From contig NZ_QQOA01000056.1 in NCBI RefSeq assembly GCF_003443895.1, positions 1 through 38,040 on the forward strand: a stretch of 38,040 nucleotides of DNA, given 5' to 3'. How positions within the stretch are numbered: the first letter of the stretch is position 1; every line of letters begins with the position of its first letter. The notes beneath the pieces were generated by a model. The model saw nothing but the letters and a program-made list of their open reading frames with translations. It ran no database searches and was not told where the DNA came from. The stretch is from Paraburkholderia phosphatilytica (GTDB lineage: Bacteria > Pseudomonadota > Gammaproteobacteria > Burkholderiales > Burkholderiaceae). Positions 24,673 to 32,207 of this stretch are shown here, in pieces. Made by a program: the position numbers and the translations under genes.

Positions 24673-25419
24673 ATGCCCGTCGATTTCGACTTTCTACTCG
24701 ATACGCTGCGCCAGCTGATGGCAGCCGTCCCCACCACGCTCGCGCTGTTCTTCGCATCGCTGGTGCTGGGCGGACTGCTCTCGCTCGTGATCGTCACGAT
24801 GCGCGTCTCGCCGTACTGGCTGCCGAACCGCTTCGCGCGCGTCTACATCCTGGTGTTCCGCGGCTCGCCGCTGTTGATCCAGATGTTCCTGATCTACTAC
24901 GGGCTCGGGCAGTTCGGCGTGATCCGCGACAGCTTCCTGTGGCCGGTGCTGCGCGAACCCTATGTGTGCGCGGTGCTGTCGCTCGCATTCTGTACCGCCG
25001 GCTATACCGCGGAAATCATTCGCGGCGGCCTGATGGCGGTGCCGGCGGGGCAGATCGAAGCCGGCTATTCGATCGGCCTGTCGGGCTTCGCGCTGCTGCG
25101 GCGCGTGATCGGCCCGATCACGCTGCGCCTCGTGCTGCCCGCGTATTCGACCGAAGCCGTGCTGCTCGTCAAATCGACCGCGCTCGCGAGTCTCGTCACC
25201 GTATGGGAAGTGACGGGTGTCGCGCAGCAGATCATTCACCAGACGTACCGCACGACGGAAGTGTTCGCGTGCGCCGCGCTGATCTATCTGTGCCTCAATT
25301 TCGCCATCGTGCGTGCGCTCGGTTTCGTCGAGACGCGGCTGTCGCGTCACCTGCGTCCCGCGCCTGTGCCGGCAACGAAGACGCCGGCCACCGCCGAAGC
25401 CCGCCGCGCCGCATCCTGA
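24673..25419 (+). CDS. Amino-acid ABC transporter permease (HisM-like)
   Basis: A 248-aa permease of the same family as the gene before it. It has YILVFRGSPLLIQMFLIYYG, the EAA loop AGQIEAGYSIGLSGFALLRR and LVKSTALASLVTVWEVTG. AAGGAG lies 8 nt before the ATG. The last 25 residues are a polar Pro/Ala/Thr tail. It forms the membrane heterodimer with the HisQ-like protein. Confidence 0.92.
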   Translation: MPVDFDFLLDTLRQLMAAVPTTLALFFASLVLGGLLSLVIVTMRVSPYWLPNRFARVYILVFRGSPLLIQMFLIYYGLGQFGVIRDSFLWPVLREPYVCAVLSLAFCTAGYTAEIIRGGLMAVPAGQIEAGYSIGLSGFALLRRVIGPITLRLVLPAYSTEAVLLVKSTALASLVTVWEVTGVAQQIIHQTYRTTEVFACAALIYLCLNFAIVRALGFVETRLSRHLRPAPVPATKTPATAEARRAAS

Positions 25420-25447
25420 CCGGCCGCCCATCCACGGAGAACCCCGC

Positions 25448-26239
25448 ATGAACGCATCCGCACCCATCGCCCTGTCGGTCAGGAACATCCAGAAGTCCTT
25501 CGGCGACCATCATGTGCTGAAGGGCATCTCGCTCGACGCGCACGAAGGCGACGTCATTTCGATTCTCGGCGCGAGCGGCTCGGGCAAGAGCACGTTTCTG
25601 CGCTGCCTGAATCTGCTGGAGACGCCCGACGACGGGTCGGTCTCGCTCGCGGGCGAAGAGATGAAGATGAAGCGCCGCAGCGACGGGAAGCTGCATCCCG
25701 CGGACCGCAGGCAGGTGGACCGTATGCGCTCGCGCTTCGGCATGGTGTTCCAGAACTTCAATCTGTGGTCGCACATGACGGTGCTGGACAACGTGATCGA
25801 AGGGCCGATCCGCGTGCTTAAGCGCAGCCGCGCCGAAGCCGTCGAACAGGCCGAGGCGCTGCTCGCGAAAGTGGGCCTCGCCGAAAAGCGCGGCCACTAC
25901 CCTGCGCACCTGTCGGGTGGCCAGCAGCAGCGTGTCGCGATTGCCCGCGCGCTCGCGATGGATCCGAAGGTGATGCTGTTCGACGAACCGACGTCGGCGC
26001 TCGATCCGGAACTGGTGGGCGAAGTGCTGCGCGTGATGCGCTCGCTCGCCGACGACGGCCGCACGATGCTCGTGGTCACGCACGAGATGGGCTTCGCGCG
26101 CCACGTATCGAACCGCGTGATGTTCCTGCACGAAGGCCGCGTGGATTGCGACGGCACGCCCGCCGAAGTATTCGGCGAACTGAAGTCCGAGCGCTTCCGC
26201 CAGTTCGTGTCGAGCCATCAGGATCGCAGCGCGCACTGA
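25448..26239 (+). CDS. Amino-acid ABC transporter ATP-binding protein (HisP-like)
   Basis: A 263-aa ABC ATPase. Walker A GASGSGKST is at 41-49, the Q-loop at FQNFNLW (101-107), the signature LSGGQQQ at 155-161, Walker B VMLFDE at 175-180 with catalytic E180, and the switch H212 (VVTHEMGFA). The segment EMKMKRRSDGKLHPADRRQV is the insertion characteristic of HisP and its close relatives. GGAG precedes the start by about 9 nt. It energises the importer encoded by the two preceding permease genes. Confidence 0.94.
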   Translation: MNASAPIALSVRNIQKSFGDHHVLKGISLDAHEGDVISILGASGSGKSTFLRCLNLLETPDDGSVSLAGEEMKMKRRSDGKLHPADRRQVDRMRSRFGMVFQNFNLWSHMTVLDNVIEGPIRVLKRSRAEAVEQAEALLAKVGLAEKRGHYPAHLSGGQQQRVAIARALAMDPKVMLFDEPTSALDPELVGEVLRVMRSLADDGRTMLVVTHEMGFARHVSNRVMFLHEGRVDCDGTPAEVFGELKSERFRQFVSSHQDRSAH

Positions 26240-26258
26240 ACCCACCACGCTTTCATCG

Positions 26259-27896
26259 ATGAGCCCCGCCATGACCGTCACCCGTACACATCGTCCGCTC
26301 GACTGGCGCGAGGTCGCGGCGGTGGCTGCCGGCGCGCGCTTCGAGCTGTCCGCCGACGCGCAGTCGAACATTGCCGCGGCGCGCGCGCTGGTCGAACAGA
26401 TCGTCGCGCGCGGCATTCGCGCTTATGGCGTGAATACCGGCGTCGGCGCGCTGTGCGATGTGGTGGTGTCGCAGGCCGAGCAGCGCGATCTGTCGCACAA
26501 CATCCTGATGAGCCACGCGGTGGGCGTCGGCGCGCCGCTGGGGCGTGAAGAGACGCGCGCGATCATCACCGCGGCGATCAACAACTTCGCGCACGGGCAT
26601 TCGGGCGTGCGCGTCGAAGTCGTGCGGACGCTGACTGCGCTGCTCGAAGCGGATTATCTGCCGGAAGTGCCGGCGTTCGGTTCGGTCGGCTATCTGAGTC
26701 ATATGGCGCACATCGCGCTCGTCTGCATCGGCGCGGGTCATGTGCGTTGCAACGGCGAGCGCATGAGCGGCGCCGAAGCGTTGCAGCGGCTCGGCCTCGA
26801 ACCGTTGTCGCTCGAAGCGAAGGAAGGCTTGAGCCTCGTGAACGGCACGCCGTGCGTGACGGGACTCGCGGCGCTCGCGCTGGCGCGTGCCGAGCGGCTG
26901 CTCGACTGGGCCGATGCGGTCGCGGCGATGAGCTTCGAAAATCTGCGCGGACAATGCGATGCGTTCGATGCGGAGTCGCTCGCGTTCCGCGTGTCGCCTG
27001 GGCTGATGCAGGTCGGTGCGCGTCTGCGCGCGGCGCTGGCCGGCAGTGGCATTCTTGCCGCGTCGGTCGGACGACGCACGCAGGACCCGCTCAGCATGCG
27101 CACGATTCCGCACGTGCACGGCGCCGCGCGCGACGCGCTCGCGGCAACGGCGGAAGTGGTGAATCGCGAGCTCGCGTCGGTCACGGACAACCCGATCGTC
27201 GCGGGTACGCTGGACGCGCCGCGCGTGTATTCGCAGGCGCATGCGGTCGGGGCATCGATCGCGCTCGCGATGGACAGCATCGCCGTGACGATCGCGCAGG
27301 TGGCCGCGATGGCCGAGCGCCGTATGGACCGTCTCGTGAATCCGCTGGTGAGCGGCTTGCCCGCGTTTCTCGCCGAAACGGGCGGCACGCGCTCGGGCTT
27401 CATGATCGCGCAGTACACGGCCGCGTCGCTCGTCGCGCAGAACCGGCGCATCGCCGCGCCCGCGAGCCTGGATGGCGGCGTGACGTCGGGGCTGCAGGAA
27501 GATCACCTGTGTCACGCCACGCCCGCCGCGCTCAAGGCGCTCGAAATCATCGACAACAGCGCGCGCATTCTCGGCATCGAATTGCTCGCCGCGACCCAGG
27601 CGTATGATCTGCAACCAGCCGCGCTGGAGCGCGCGCCGTACACGGAAAGCTTGCGCGCGAAGGTACGCAGCGTGCTTCCGATCTATCGAGACGACCGGCC
27701 GCTCGCGAACGATATGGCGTTCGCATTCCGGATGATCGCCGACGGTGCGCCGCCGCCTTTGCCGGGTCCGGTCGCGCAGCAGGAAGGCGCGGATGGCCTT
27801 GCGCATGCAACGCCGCTGTCCGCAGTGCCGCTTTCGCAGACCGCACCAGCGAACGATGCGTCGACGGCAGCGCACTTTGCAGCATTTGGACGTTGA
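26259..27896 (+). CDS. Histidine ammonia-lyase family protein lacking the MIO triad
   Basis: A 545-aa member of the aromatic amino-acid lyase family (HAL/PAL). Conserved landmarks are YGVNTGVG (Y56), NNFAHGHSGVR, LVNGTP (N195), R281 and LQEDH. The MIO-forming Ala-Ser-Gly of GSVGASGDLAPLAH is missing: here GSVG (141-144) runs directly into YLSHMAHIALV, exactly three residues shorter. The family QDPYSLR is QDPLSMR (Tyr to Leu278), and the Glu of the SENK motif is Gln394 (VAQNR). Such a protein cannot form MIO by the known route. It may be a pseudoenzyme, a binding/regulatory protein or a different lyase. A Pro/Ala-rich tail follows residue 498. It sits 19 bp after the ATPase gene. Confidence 0.9.
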   Translation: MSPAMTVTRTHRPLDWREVAAVAAGARFELSADAQSNIAAARALVEQIVARGIRAYGVNTGVGALCDVVVSQAEQRDLSHNILMSHAVGVGAPLGREETRAIITAAINNFAHGHSGVRVEVVRTLTALLEADYLPEVPAFGSVGYLSHMAHIALVCIGAGHVRCNGERMSGAEALQRLGLEPLSLEAKEGLSLVNGTPCVTGLAALALARAERLLDWADAVAAMSFENLRGQCDAFDAESLAFRVSPGLMQVGARLRAALAGSGILAASVGRRTQDPLSMRTIPHVHGAARDALAATAEVVNRELASVTDNPIVAGTLDAPRVYSQAHAVGASIALAMDSIAVTIAQVAAMAERRMDRLVNPLVSGLPAFLAETGGTRSGFMIAQYTAASLVAQNRRIAAPASLDGGVTSGLQEDHLCHATPAALKALEIIDNSARILGIELLAATQAYDLQPAALERAPYTESLRAKVRSVLPIYRDDRPLANDMAFAFRMIADGAPPPLPGPVAQQEGADGLAHATPLSAVPLSQTAPANDASTAAHFAAFGR

Positions 27897-27972
27897 TGCC
27901 GGCGGTGCAGATTTCCGCCGGGCCTCGACCACAGAGACCGTCGAGGCCTTCGAGATCGAACACAGGATGAAC

Positions 27973-28713
27973 ATGAGCGCACACGCGGAGACGACAGACG
28001 TACGGGAGGCCACGCCGCCACGCAAAGTGCTGCCGGCTTACGAGCAGATCAAGCGCTTCGTGCTGGAGCGCGTGAACGACGGCACGTGGAAGCCTGGCGA
28101 CGTGATTCCATCCGAAACCGAGCTGGTCAAGGAATTCGGCGTGGCGCGCATGACGGTGTCGCGCGCGTTGCGCGAGCTCACGTCCGATGGCGTGCTCACC
28201 CGCGTGCAGGGCTCGGGCACCTTCGTCGCGCCGCGCCAGTACGAATCGACCGTGCTCGAAGTGCGCAACATCGCTGACGAAATCGCGGCGCGCGGACATC
28301 GCCATACCGCGCACGTGCTGAAGCTCGAACGCAGCGACGATCCGCAGGCCGTCGAAGCGCTCGGGCTTGCGAAGGGTGACGTGTTCCATTCTTGCATCGT
28401 GCACAGCGAAGAGGGCGAGCCGATCCAGTACGAGCATCGCTATGTCAACCCGCGTCTGTTTCCCGACTATCTGCAGCAGGATTTCACGCGGGAAACGCCG
28501 AACCACTACATGGTGCGGCTCGCGCCGATCCAGCGCGCGGAGTTCCGCATCTACGCGCAAAAGCCTGACGCGTACGTGCGCCGTCATCTGGCGATGGAAA
28601 TCGGCGAACCGTGCCTGATGATGTGGCGGCGCACGTGGGTCGGCGAGCAGATCGCGACGTCGGTGCAGCTGTGGCATCCGGCGTCGCGCTTTCATCTGGT
28701 TGGGAAAGTTTGA
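27973..28713 (+). CDS. hutC: Histidine-utilisation repressor HutC (GntR family)
   Basis: A 246-aa GntR/HutC-type repressor. The winged helix is at residues 15-80 (PSETELVKEFGVARMTVSRA, then TRVQGSGTFVA). The effector (UTRA) domain contains VRNIADEIAARGHRHTAHVL, YEHRYVNPRLFPDYLQQDFT and EPCLMMWRRTW, all close to HutC of Pseudomonas. AGGA at 27964-27967 is 5 nt before the ATG at 27973; the ATG at 27967 overlaps it. HutC normally binds urocanate and releases hut promoters. The operator at 22862-22879 shows that it controls its own operon. It is convergent with the lyase lipoprotein gene. Confidence 0.92.
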   Translation: MSAHAETTDVREATPPRKVLPAYEQIKRFVLERVNDGTWKPGDVIPSETELVKEFGVARMTVSRALRELTSDGVLTRVQGSGTFVAPRQYESTVLEVRNIADEIAARGHRHTAHVLKLERSDDPQAVEALGLAKGDVFHSCIVHSEEGEPIQYEHRYVNPRLFPDYLQQDFTRETPNHYMVRLAPIQRAEFRIYAQKPDAYVRRHLAMEIGEPCLMMWRRTWVGEQIATSVQLWHPASRFHLVGKV

Positions 28714-28722
28714 CCTGGCGCG

Positions 28723-30963
28723 TCAAGTCCCCTGATACAACGCGGTGATCTGATCGGCAGTCAACGCGCCGCGATAGATGCGGAACTCGTCGATCGAGCC
28801 GCTGAAGTACGGGTCGGCGGAATACTGCGAACGGCCGATCCAGTTCTGCGCGGTCGGTCCCACGCGCCATGGCGCGAACACCACGTTGCTGGCGCTGCCG
28901 ATCACTCCGCCGTTCAGATACAGCGTCGCGGACGTTCCCGATAGCGTGACCGCGACGTGCGCCCATTGTCCCGTCGGCAGCGCGATATTGCCGTTGATGC
29001 CGAGCTCGCCATGACCGCCATTGGTCGTGATCGCGAAGCGCATCACGCCGCTCGAATTCTTCGGCGTGAGGAACAGATAGCGCCCGGTGCCCGAACCGAA
29101 ATCGAAGATGCGCGCCCACGGTTTGCCGCCGTTGCCGTTCCAGTTGACCCATGCGGCGATCGTGAAATCCGATACGTCGGCGACGATGCTGTCCGGCAGG
29201 CTCACGTAACCGGTCGAGCCGTCGAACGACACCGCGTTGCCGATCTTGCCCGCGACATGCGTGACGCCGCCGTTCAACGTGCCGGTGTGACCGTTGCCGG
29301 TGGCGTCCGCGGCGGTCGTGCCGCTCGATTCGTCGAACGCGAGGTCCGTGTGCAGCTGCACCGTGGTGACCGCGACCGCTTCCGCCGAATTCGCGGTTTC
29401 GCCCGACGATGTCTGCGCGCTCACCACGTAGTACCAGGTGCCGGCCGCAGGCGTATCGGTGCAGGTGAGCGGGTCGGCGATACCGCTCGCGATCGTCGTG
29501 TACGGACCGCCCGAAGCGGCCGCGCGCTTCACGTTGTAGCTCGTGCCGTTCGCGACGCCCCACCACGACAGCACGACCTGTCCTGCGGCCGGCCACGCGG
29601 TGAGTCCGCTCGGCGCGCTCGCGGGCGTGGCGGCGTCGCGCGTGCACGTGAGCGTGCCGTAGCCGAGCTGATCGTAGCCGCCGCTCGTCGAACCGTAGTT
29701 GCCGCCGCCGCCTTCGGGCTGAACGGCCTGCGCGAACTGTGTCGACCACGGCGCGGCGAGTCCCCGGCGATTGACGTAGTGGTTGTAGACGAGCGCCCAG
29801 CACGGCCGGATCGTGCCCTGCGAATTCGTCGAGAAGACCGTCTGCGACACGTCGACGTTCGTGTAGGTCACATACGGCACCGTCAGATACGTGCCGTCGG
29901 CCTGCACGAGATTCGCCTTCGCCACGTATTCGGCGCCAGCGAGAAAGCGGTTGTTGTCCCAGCCGTACAGATCGATGCCCTGATTCCACGCCATTTCGCA
30001 GATCGCGCCGCCGAGCGTGATGCCGAGCGTGTTGTGCCCCTGGTCGCGGCCGGTCTCCTGCCACTGCCCGAGATTGCCCGGGTGCACGTAGTACACGGCC
30101 TGCGCGATCGCGCCGTTGCCGGGTCCGTCGAGGAAGTAGTTCACGGCGGCGTCGAACATCGAATGGTCGTCGCACAGCACGCCGATCGCCATCATCGATG
30201 CGATGTTGCACAGGTCCCAGTTGGCCCAGTAGTGCGTGATGTCCGTGTTGTTGTGCCGGTTCAGGAAGTCGACGTTGATCGGATAGAAGATGCCGCTCAT
30301 CATCGTCTGGAACGCGGCGAAGTCAGCCGATGCCCAGCCGGCGTAACCGCGCATGATCTCTCCGGCGTTCGCGAACTCGTAGCCGTAGATGCCTGCCGCC
30401 AGATCGACGTTCGAGTCGCCGCCGAGCCGCTGCAAGGTCGACGACCACGCGTTCATGATCTGCACGGCCTTGTCGGCGTAAGCGGTATCGCCGGTGATCT
30501 TCCAGCGCAGCGCGCATGCGTAGGTTGCCGCGATGTCGTTGTAGAGCTGCGGGTAGTTCTGCGTGCCGCTGCCGCCGCGATCGATCTCGACAGCGGGGCG
30601 CGCCTTGTACGACAGGCTCGCGTGGCTGTTGTTAATCAGCACGTTCCAGTCGGCGTACCAGGGCGACGCCTGCGCGGCGACTTTCTGCGCCATCCGGTCG
30701 AAGTCGGCCTGGGTGTGCAGCAAGCCGGGGTGCACGAACGCGCCGCTCGTGCTGATCGCGGTCTGTCCCGTCGCGACCTGTGCGAGCGTCACGCTTTGCG
30801 CATCCGATACCGCTTTGGCGCTTGCCTTCGTGCTGCTTGACGCGGCGTCCGCGGAACCCGCGGTGCCGCCGCAGGCCGACAGCACCAGCGCGCCGAGGCT
30901 GTAGAGAAAGCTCCGTCTCGAAACGCCCGAATCCCATTCGTTGTTGTTGTTCGTGTCGCTCAT
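28723..30963 (-). CDS. Tat-exported alginate-lyase-like lipoprotein with FN3 and LamG domains
   Basis: A 746-aa secreted polysaccharide-active protein. The N-terminus has a twin-arginine motif SRRSFLYSLG (R16/R17) followed by a lipobox LSAC (C31), so it is likely exported folded and lipid-anchored. Residues about 70-440 resemble alginate-lyase family helical-barrel enzymes (VHPGLLHTQADFDRM, HYWANWDL, TGRDQGHN with R305, D306, H309). Residues 447-533 form a fibronectin III domain (PSGLTAWPAAGQVVLSW), and 538-746 a LamG/ConA-like domain (FDGSTGYVSLPD, FTIAAWVNW, SGSIDEFRIYRGAL). The ATG at 30963 has AGGG 9 nt upstream. A LacI-type palindrome lies in its promoter region. The true substrate is unproven. 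Confidence 0.88.
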   Translation of the reverse strand: MSDTNNNNEWDSGVSRRSFLYSLGALVLSACGGTAGSADAASSSTKASAKAVSDAQSVTLAQVATGQTAISTSGAFVHPGLLHTQADFDRMAQKVAAQASPWYADWNVLINNSHASLSYKARPAVEIDRGGSGTQNYPQLYNDIAATYACALRWKITGDTAYADKAVQIMNAWSSTLQRLGGDSNVDLAAGIYGYEFANAGEIMRGYAGWASADFAAFQTMMSGIFYPINVDFLNRHNNTDITHYWANWDLCNIASMMAIGVLCDDHSMFDAAVNYFLDGPGNGAIAQAVYYVHPGNLGQWQETGRDQGHNTLGITLGGAICEMAWNQGIDLYGWDNNRFLAGAEYVAKANLVQADGTYLTVPYVTYTNVDVSQTVFSTNSQGTIRPCWALVYNHYVNRRGLAAPWSTQFAQAVQPEGGGGNYGSTSGGYDQLGYGTLTCTRDAATPASAPSGLTAWPAAGQVVLSWWGVANGTSYNVKRAAASGGPYTTIASGIADPLTCTDTPAAGTWYYVVSAQTSSGETANSAEAVAVTTVQLHTDLAFDESSGTTAADATGNGHTGTLNGGVTHVAGKIGNAVSFDGSTGYVSLPDSIVADVSDFTIAAWVNWNGNGGKPWARIFDFGSGTGRYLFLTPKNSSGVMRFAITTNGGHGELGINGNIALPTGQWAHVAVTLSGTSATLYLNGGVIGSASNVVFAPWRVGPTAQNWIGRSQYSADPYFSGSIDEFRIYRGALTADQITALYQGT

Positions 30964-31014
30964 GTTCGTTGCCCTGAATGAACCGTGGATGGATGACAGC
31001 TGATGTGGCGTCCG

Positions 31015-31038
31015 CGATGCGCAAACGTTTGCGCATCG
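31015..31038. promoter_or_regulatory. LacI/PurR-family operator upstream of lyase lipoprotein
   Basis: A perfect 24-bp palindrome with core GCAAACGTTTGC, flanked by CGATGC and GCATCG, lies 52 bp upstream of the lyase start codon. The central CG step and AAACGTTT core are the hallmark of LacI/GalR/PurR-family sites. No LacI-type gene is in the window, so the regulator acts from elsewhere. This would link the gene to sugar or oligosaccharide sensing. Confidence 0.8.
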
Positions 31039-31231
31039 AAACGAATGACGAGCACCACTCGCGGCGTTGCCGACCATGTTTACGGCAGGAAAGAGTTCGC
31101 GGGTAGCGAATCTGCCGTCAGGAGCGGCGGAAAATCAGGTAAGGAATGACTGACTCGATGCGCGACGCGTGATGCACGCAGTCGGCGGAGGGATTCATCG
31201 GCGCTGCATGTTTTGCCTCGCGATCGTTCAT

Positions 31232-31249
31232 AATATGGCATACCAAATT
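31232..31249. promoter_or_regulatory. GntR-type operator O1
   Basis: AATATGGCATACCAAATT is an 18-bp dyad (7-4-7, one mismatch) 56 bp before the GntR start codon. It overlaps a -10-like CATAAT at 31229-31234. It shares ATGGYATWCCA with two dyads in front of the downstream operon, which indicates autoregulation by the GntR protein. Confidence 0.75.
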
Positions 31250-31305
31250 CATGGAGCCTGCGCGAGGCGAGCAGTTACGCCTCGGCATCTGATCCGCGAC
31301 GACCT

Positions 31306-31986
31306 ATGTCCATTCTGAAAATCGAGCGCACCACCAAGACGCTGCGCGAACTCACGCTCGAAAAACTCCGCGGTGCGATCGTGCAGGGCTACTTCCGTCC
31401 CGGCGACCGGCTCGTCGAACGCACGCTATGCGACGAGCTCGGCGTGAGCCGTACGGTAGTGCGCGAGGTGCTGCGTCATCTGGAGACCGAAGGGCTCGTC
31501 GAGATCGTCGCGAACCAGGGGCCGATCGTCGCGCGTCTCGACCCTGAGCAGGTGCAGGAAATCTACGAACTGCGCGGGCTGCTCGAAGCGTATGCCGCGC
31601 GCGCGTGCGCGGAGCAATCCACGCCCGAGCTCGTCAAGCAACTGCGCAAGATCCGCAAGATGATCGAAGACGCGTTCGCGAAGCGCGATCTGGCGCGCGT
31701 GCTCGAGCAGACCGAAGTCTTCTACGACGCGATGTTCGAATGCGCGCGCAAGACGGTCACGCTCACGGTGGTGCGCTCGCTCAACGCGCGCATCAACCAG
31801 CTGCGCGCGCTGACGATCGCGACGCCCGGCCGCAGCGACGAGTCGAACCGCGAGATGAACAAGCTGCTCGACGCGATCGAGCGGGGCGATGGCGAGGCGG
31901 CAGCGGCCGCGTCGTCCGCGCATATTCGCCGCACGTCCGAACTCGCGCTCGCGGTGCTCGCCGAACAGCAGGCGAAAGAGGCCTGA
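31306..31986 (+). CDS. GntR family regulator, FadR/FCD subfamily
   Basis: A 226-aa regulator. The winged helix-turn-helix is at residues 10-80 (KLRGAIVQGYFRPGDRLVER, LCDELGVSRTVVREVLRHLE, then NQGPIVARL). The all-helical FCD ligand domain is at about 85-215 (YELRGLLEAYAARACAE, EQTEVFYDAMFECA). FCD regulators respond to small organic acids and usually control adjacent catabolic genes. No clear ribosome-binding site is seen before the ATG. Three matching dyads at this gene and the next operon show its probable regulon. A terminator separates it from that operon. Confidence 0.93.
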   Translation: MSILKIERTTKTLRELTLEKLRGAIVQGYFRPGDRLVERTLCDELGVSRTVVREVLRHLETEGLVEIVANQGPIVARLDPEQVQEIYELRGLLEAYAARACAEQSTPELVKQLRKIRKMIEDAFAKRDLARVLEQTEVFYDAMFECARKTVTLTVVRSLNARINQLRALTIATPGRSDESNREMNKLLDAIERGDGEAAAAASSAHIRRTSELALAVLAEQQAKEA

Positions 31987-31988
31987 GC

Positions 31989-32005
31989 GGCCCGGCCTTC
32001 GGGCC
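31989..32005 (+). repeat. GC-rich hairpin after the GntR gene
   Basis: GGCCCG-GCCTT-CGGGCC, a perfect 6-bp stem directly after the GntR stop codon. It lacks a T run and precedes the stronger terminator at 32033-32063. It may stabilise the mRNA end. Confidence 0.5.
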
Positions 32006-32032
32006 TTCCAGCCTTAAGCCGTTGCTTTCTCT

Positions 32033-32063
32033 ACGGGACCCGTTCGTGGTCCCGTTTTCATTT
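32033..32063 (+). terminator. Rho-independent terminator of the GntR gene
   Basis: A perfect 8-bp stem ACGGGACC / GGTCCCGT (32033-32040 and 32048-32055, loop CGTTCGT) is followed by TTTCATTT. It isolates the regulator transcript from the catabolic operon, which therefore needs its own promoter. Confidence 0.85.
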
Positions 32064-32100
32064 CCCTGACGCCTGCCCCTGCGCTGCTATTCGCAGACAT

Positions 32101-32118
32101 ATTATGGTATTCCATAAT
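32101..32118. promoter_or_regulatory. GntR-type operator O2
   Basis: ATTATGGTATTCCATAAT is a perfect 7-4-7 dyad; with one AT pair more on each side it is a 9-bp inverted repeat (32099-32120). It is about 90 bp upstream of the first structural gene and is the most symmetric of the three sites. Confidence 0.82.
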
Positions 32119-32141
32119 ATTGATCACTCGAAGCGTGCCAT

Positions 32142-32159
32142 AAGATGGCATACCATAAT
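32142..32159. promoter_or_regulatory. GntR-type operator O3
   Basis: AAGATGGCATACCATAAT shares the ATGGYATWCCAT core with O2, whose centre is 41 bp away (about four helical turns), so two dimers could bind on one face. It overlaps another dyad, TGCCAT-AAG-ATGGCA (32136-32150). The ATG inside it (32145) is not a credible start codon. Confidence 0.75.
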
Positions 32160-32207
32160 CTCATCGAACGGCATTGGGCGTTCGCCGCGCCCGCAAGGAG
32201 AGCTGAT

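Larger units (their letters stand above)
30964..31305. other. Divergent control region, lyase lipoprotein / GntR regulator
   Basis: 342 bp with no gene seen. It contains a perfect 24-bp LacI/PurR-type palindrome near the lyase gene and an 18-bp GntR-type dyad near the GntR gene, so two regulators from different families act here. Confidence 0.6.

Noticed and set aside
26253..28025. A 590-codon minus-strand open frame opposite the lyase-family gene
   Set aside because: Same mirror-frame character; the plus strand is a clear HAL-family protein.
28957..30840. A 627-codon plus-strand open frame opposite the lyase lipoprotein gene
   Set aside because: Arg/Val/His-rich with no domain; the minus strand encodes a signal peptide and three recognisable domains in order.
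31989..32005. First hairpin after the GntR gene as its terminator
   Set aside because: No T run follows; the second hairpin at 32033-32063 has both stem and T-rich tail.
32145..32207. Upstream ATG extending the DUF1185 protein by 21 residues
   Set aside because: The codon lies inside an operator dyad, has no ribosome-binding site, and AAGGAG fits the ATG at 32208.
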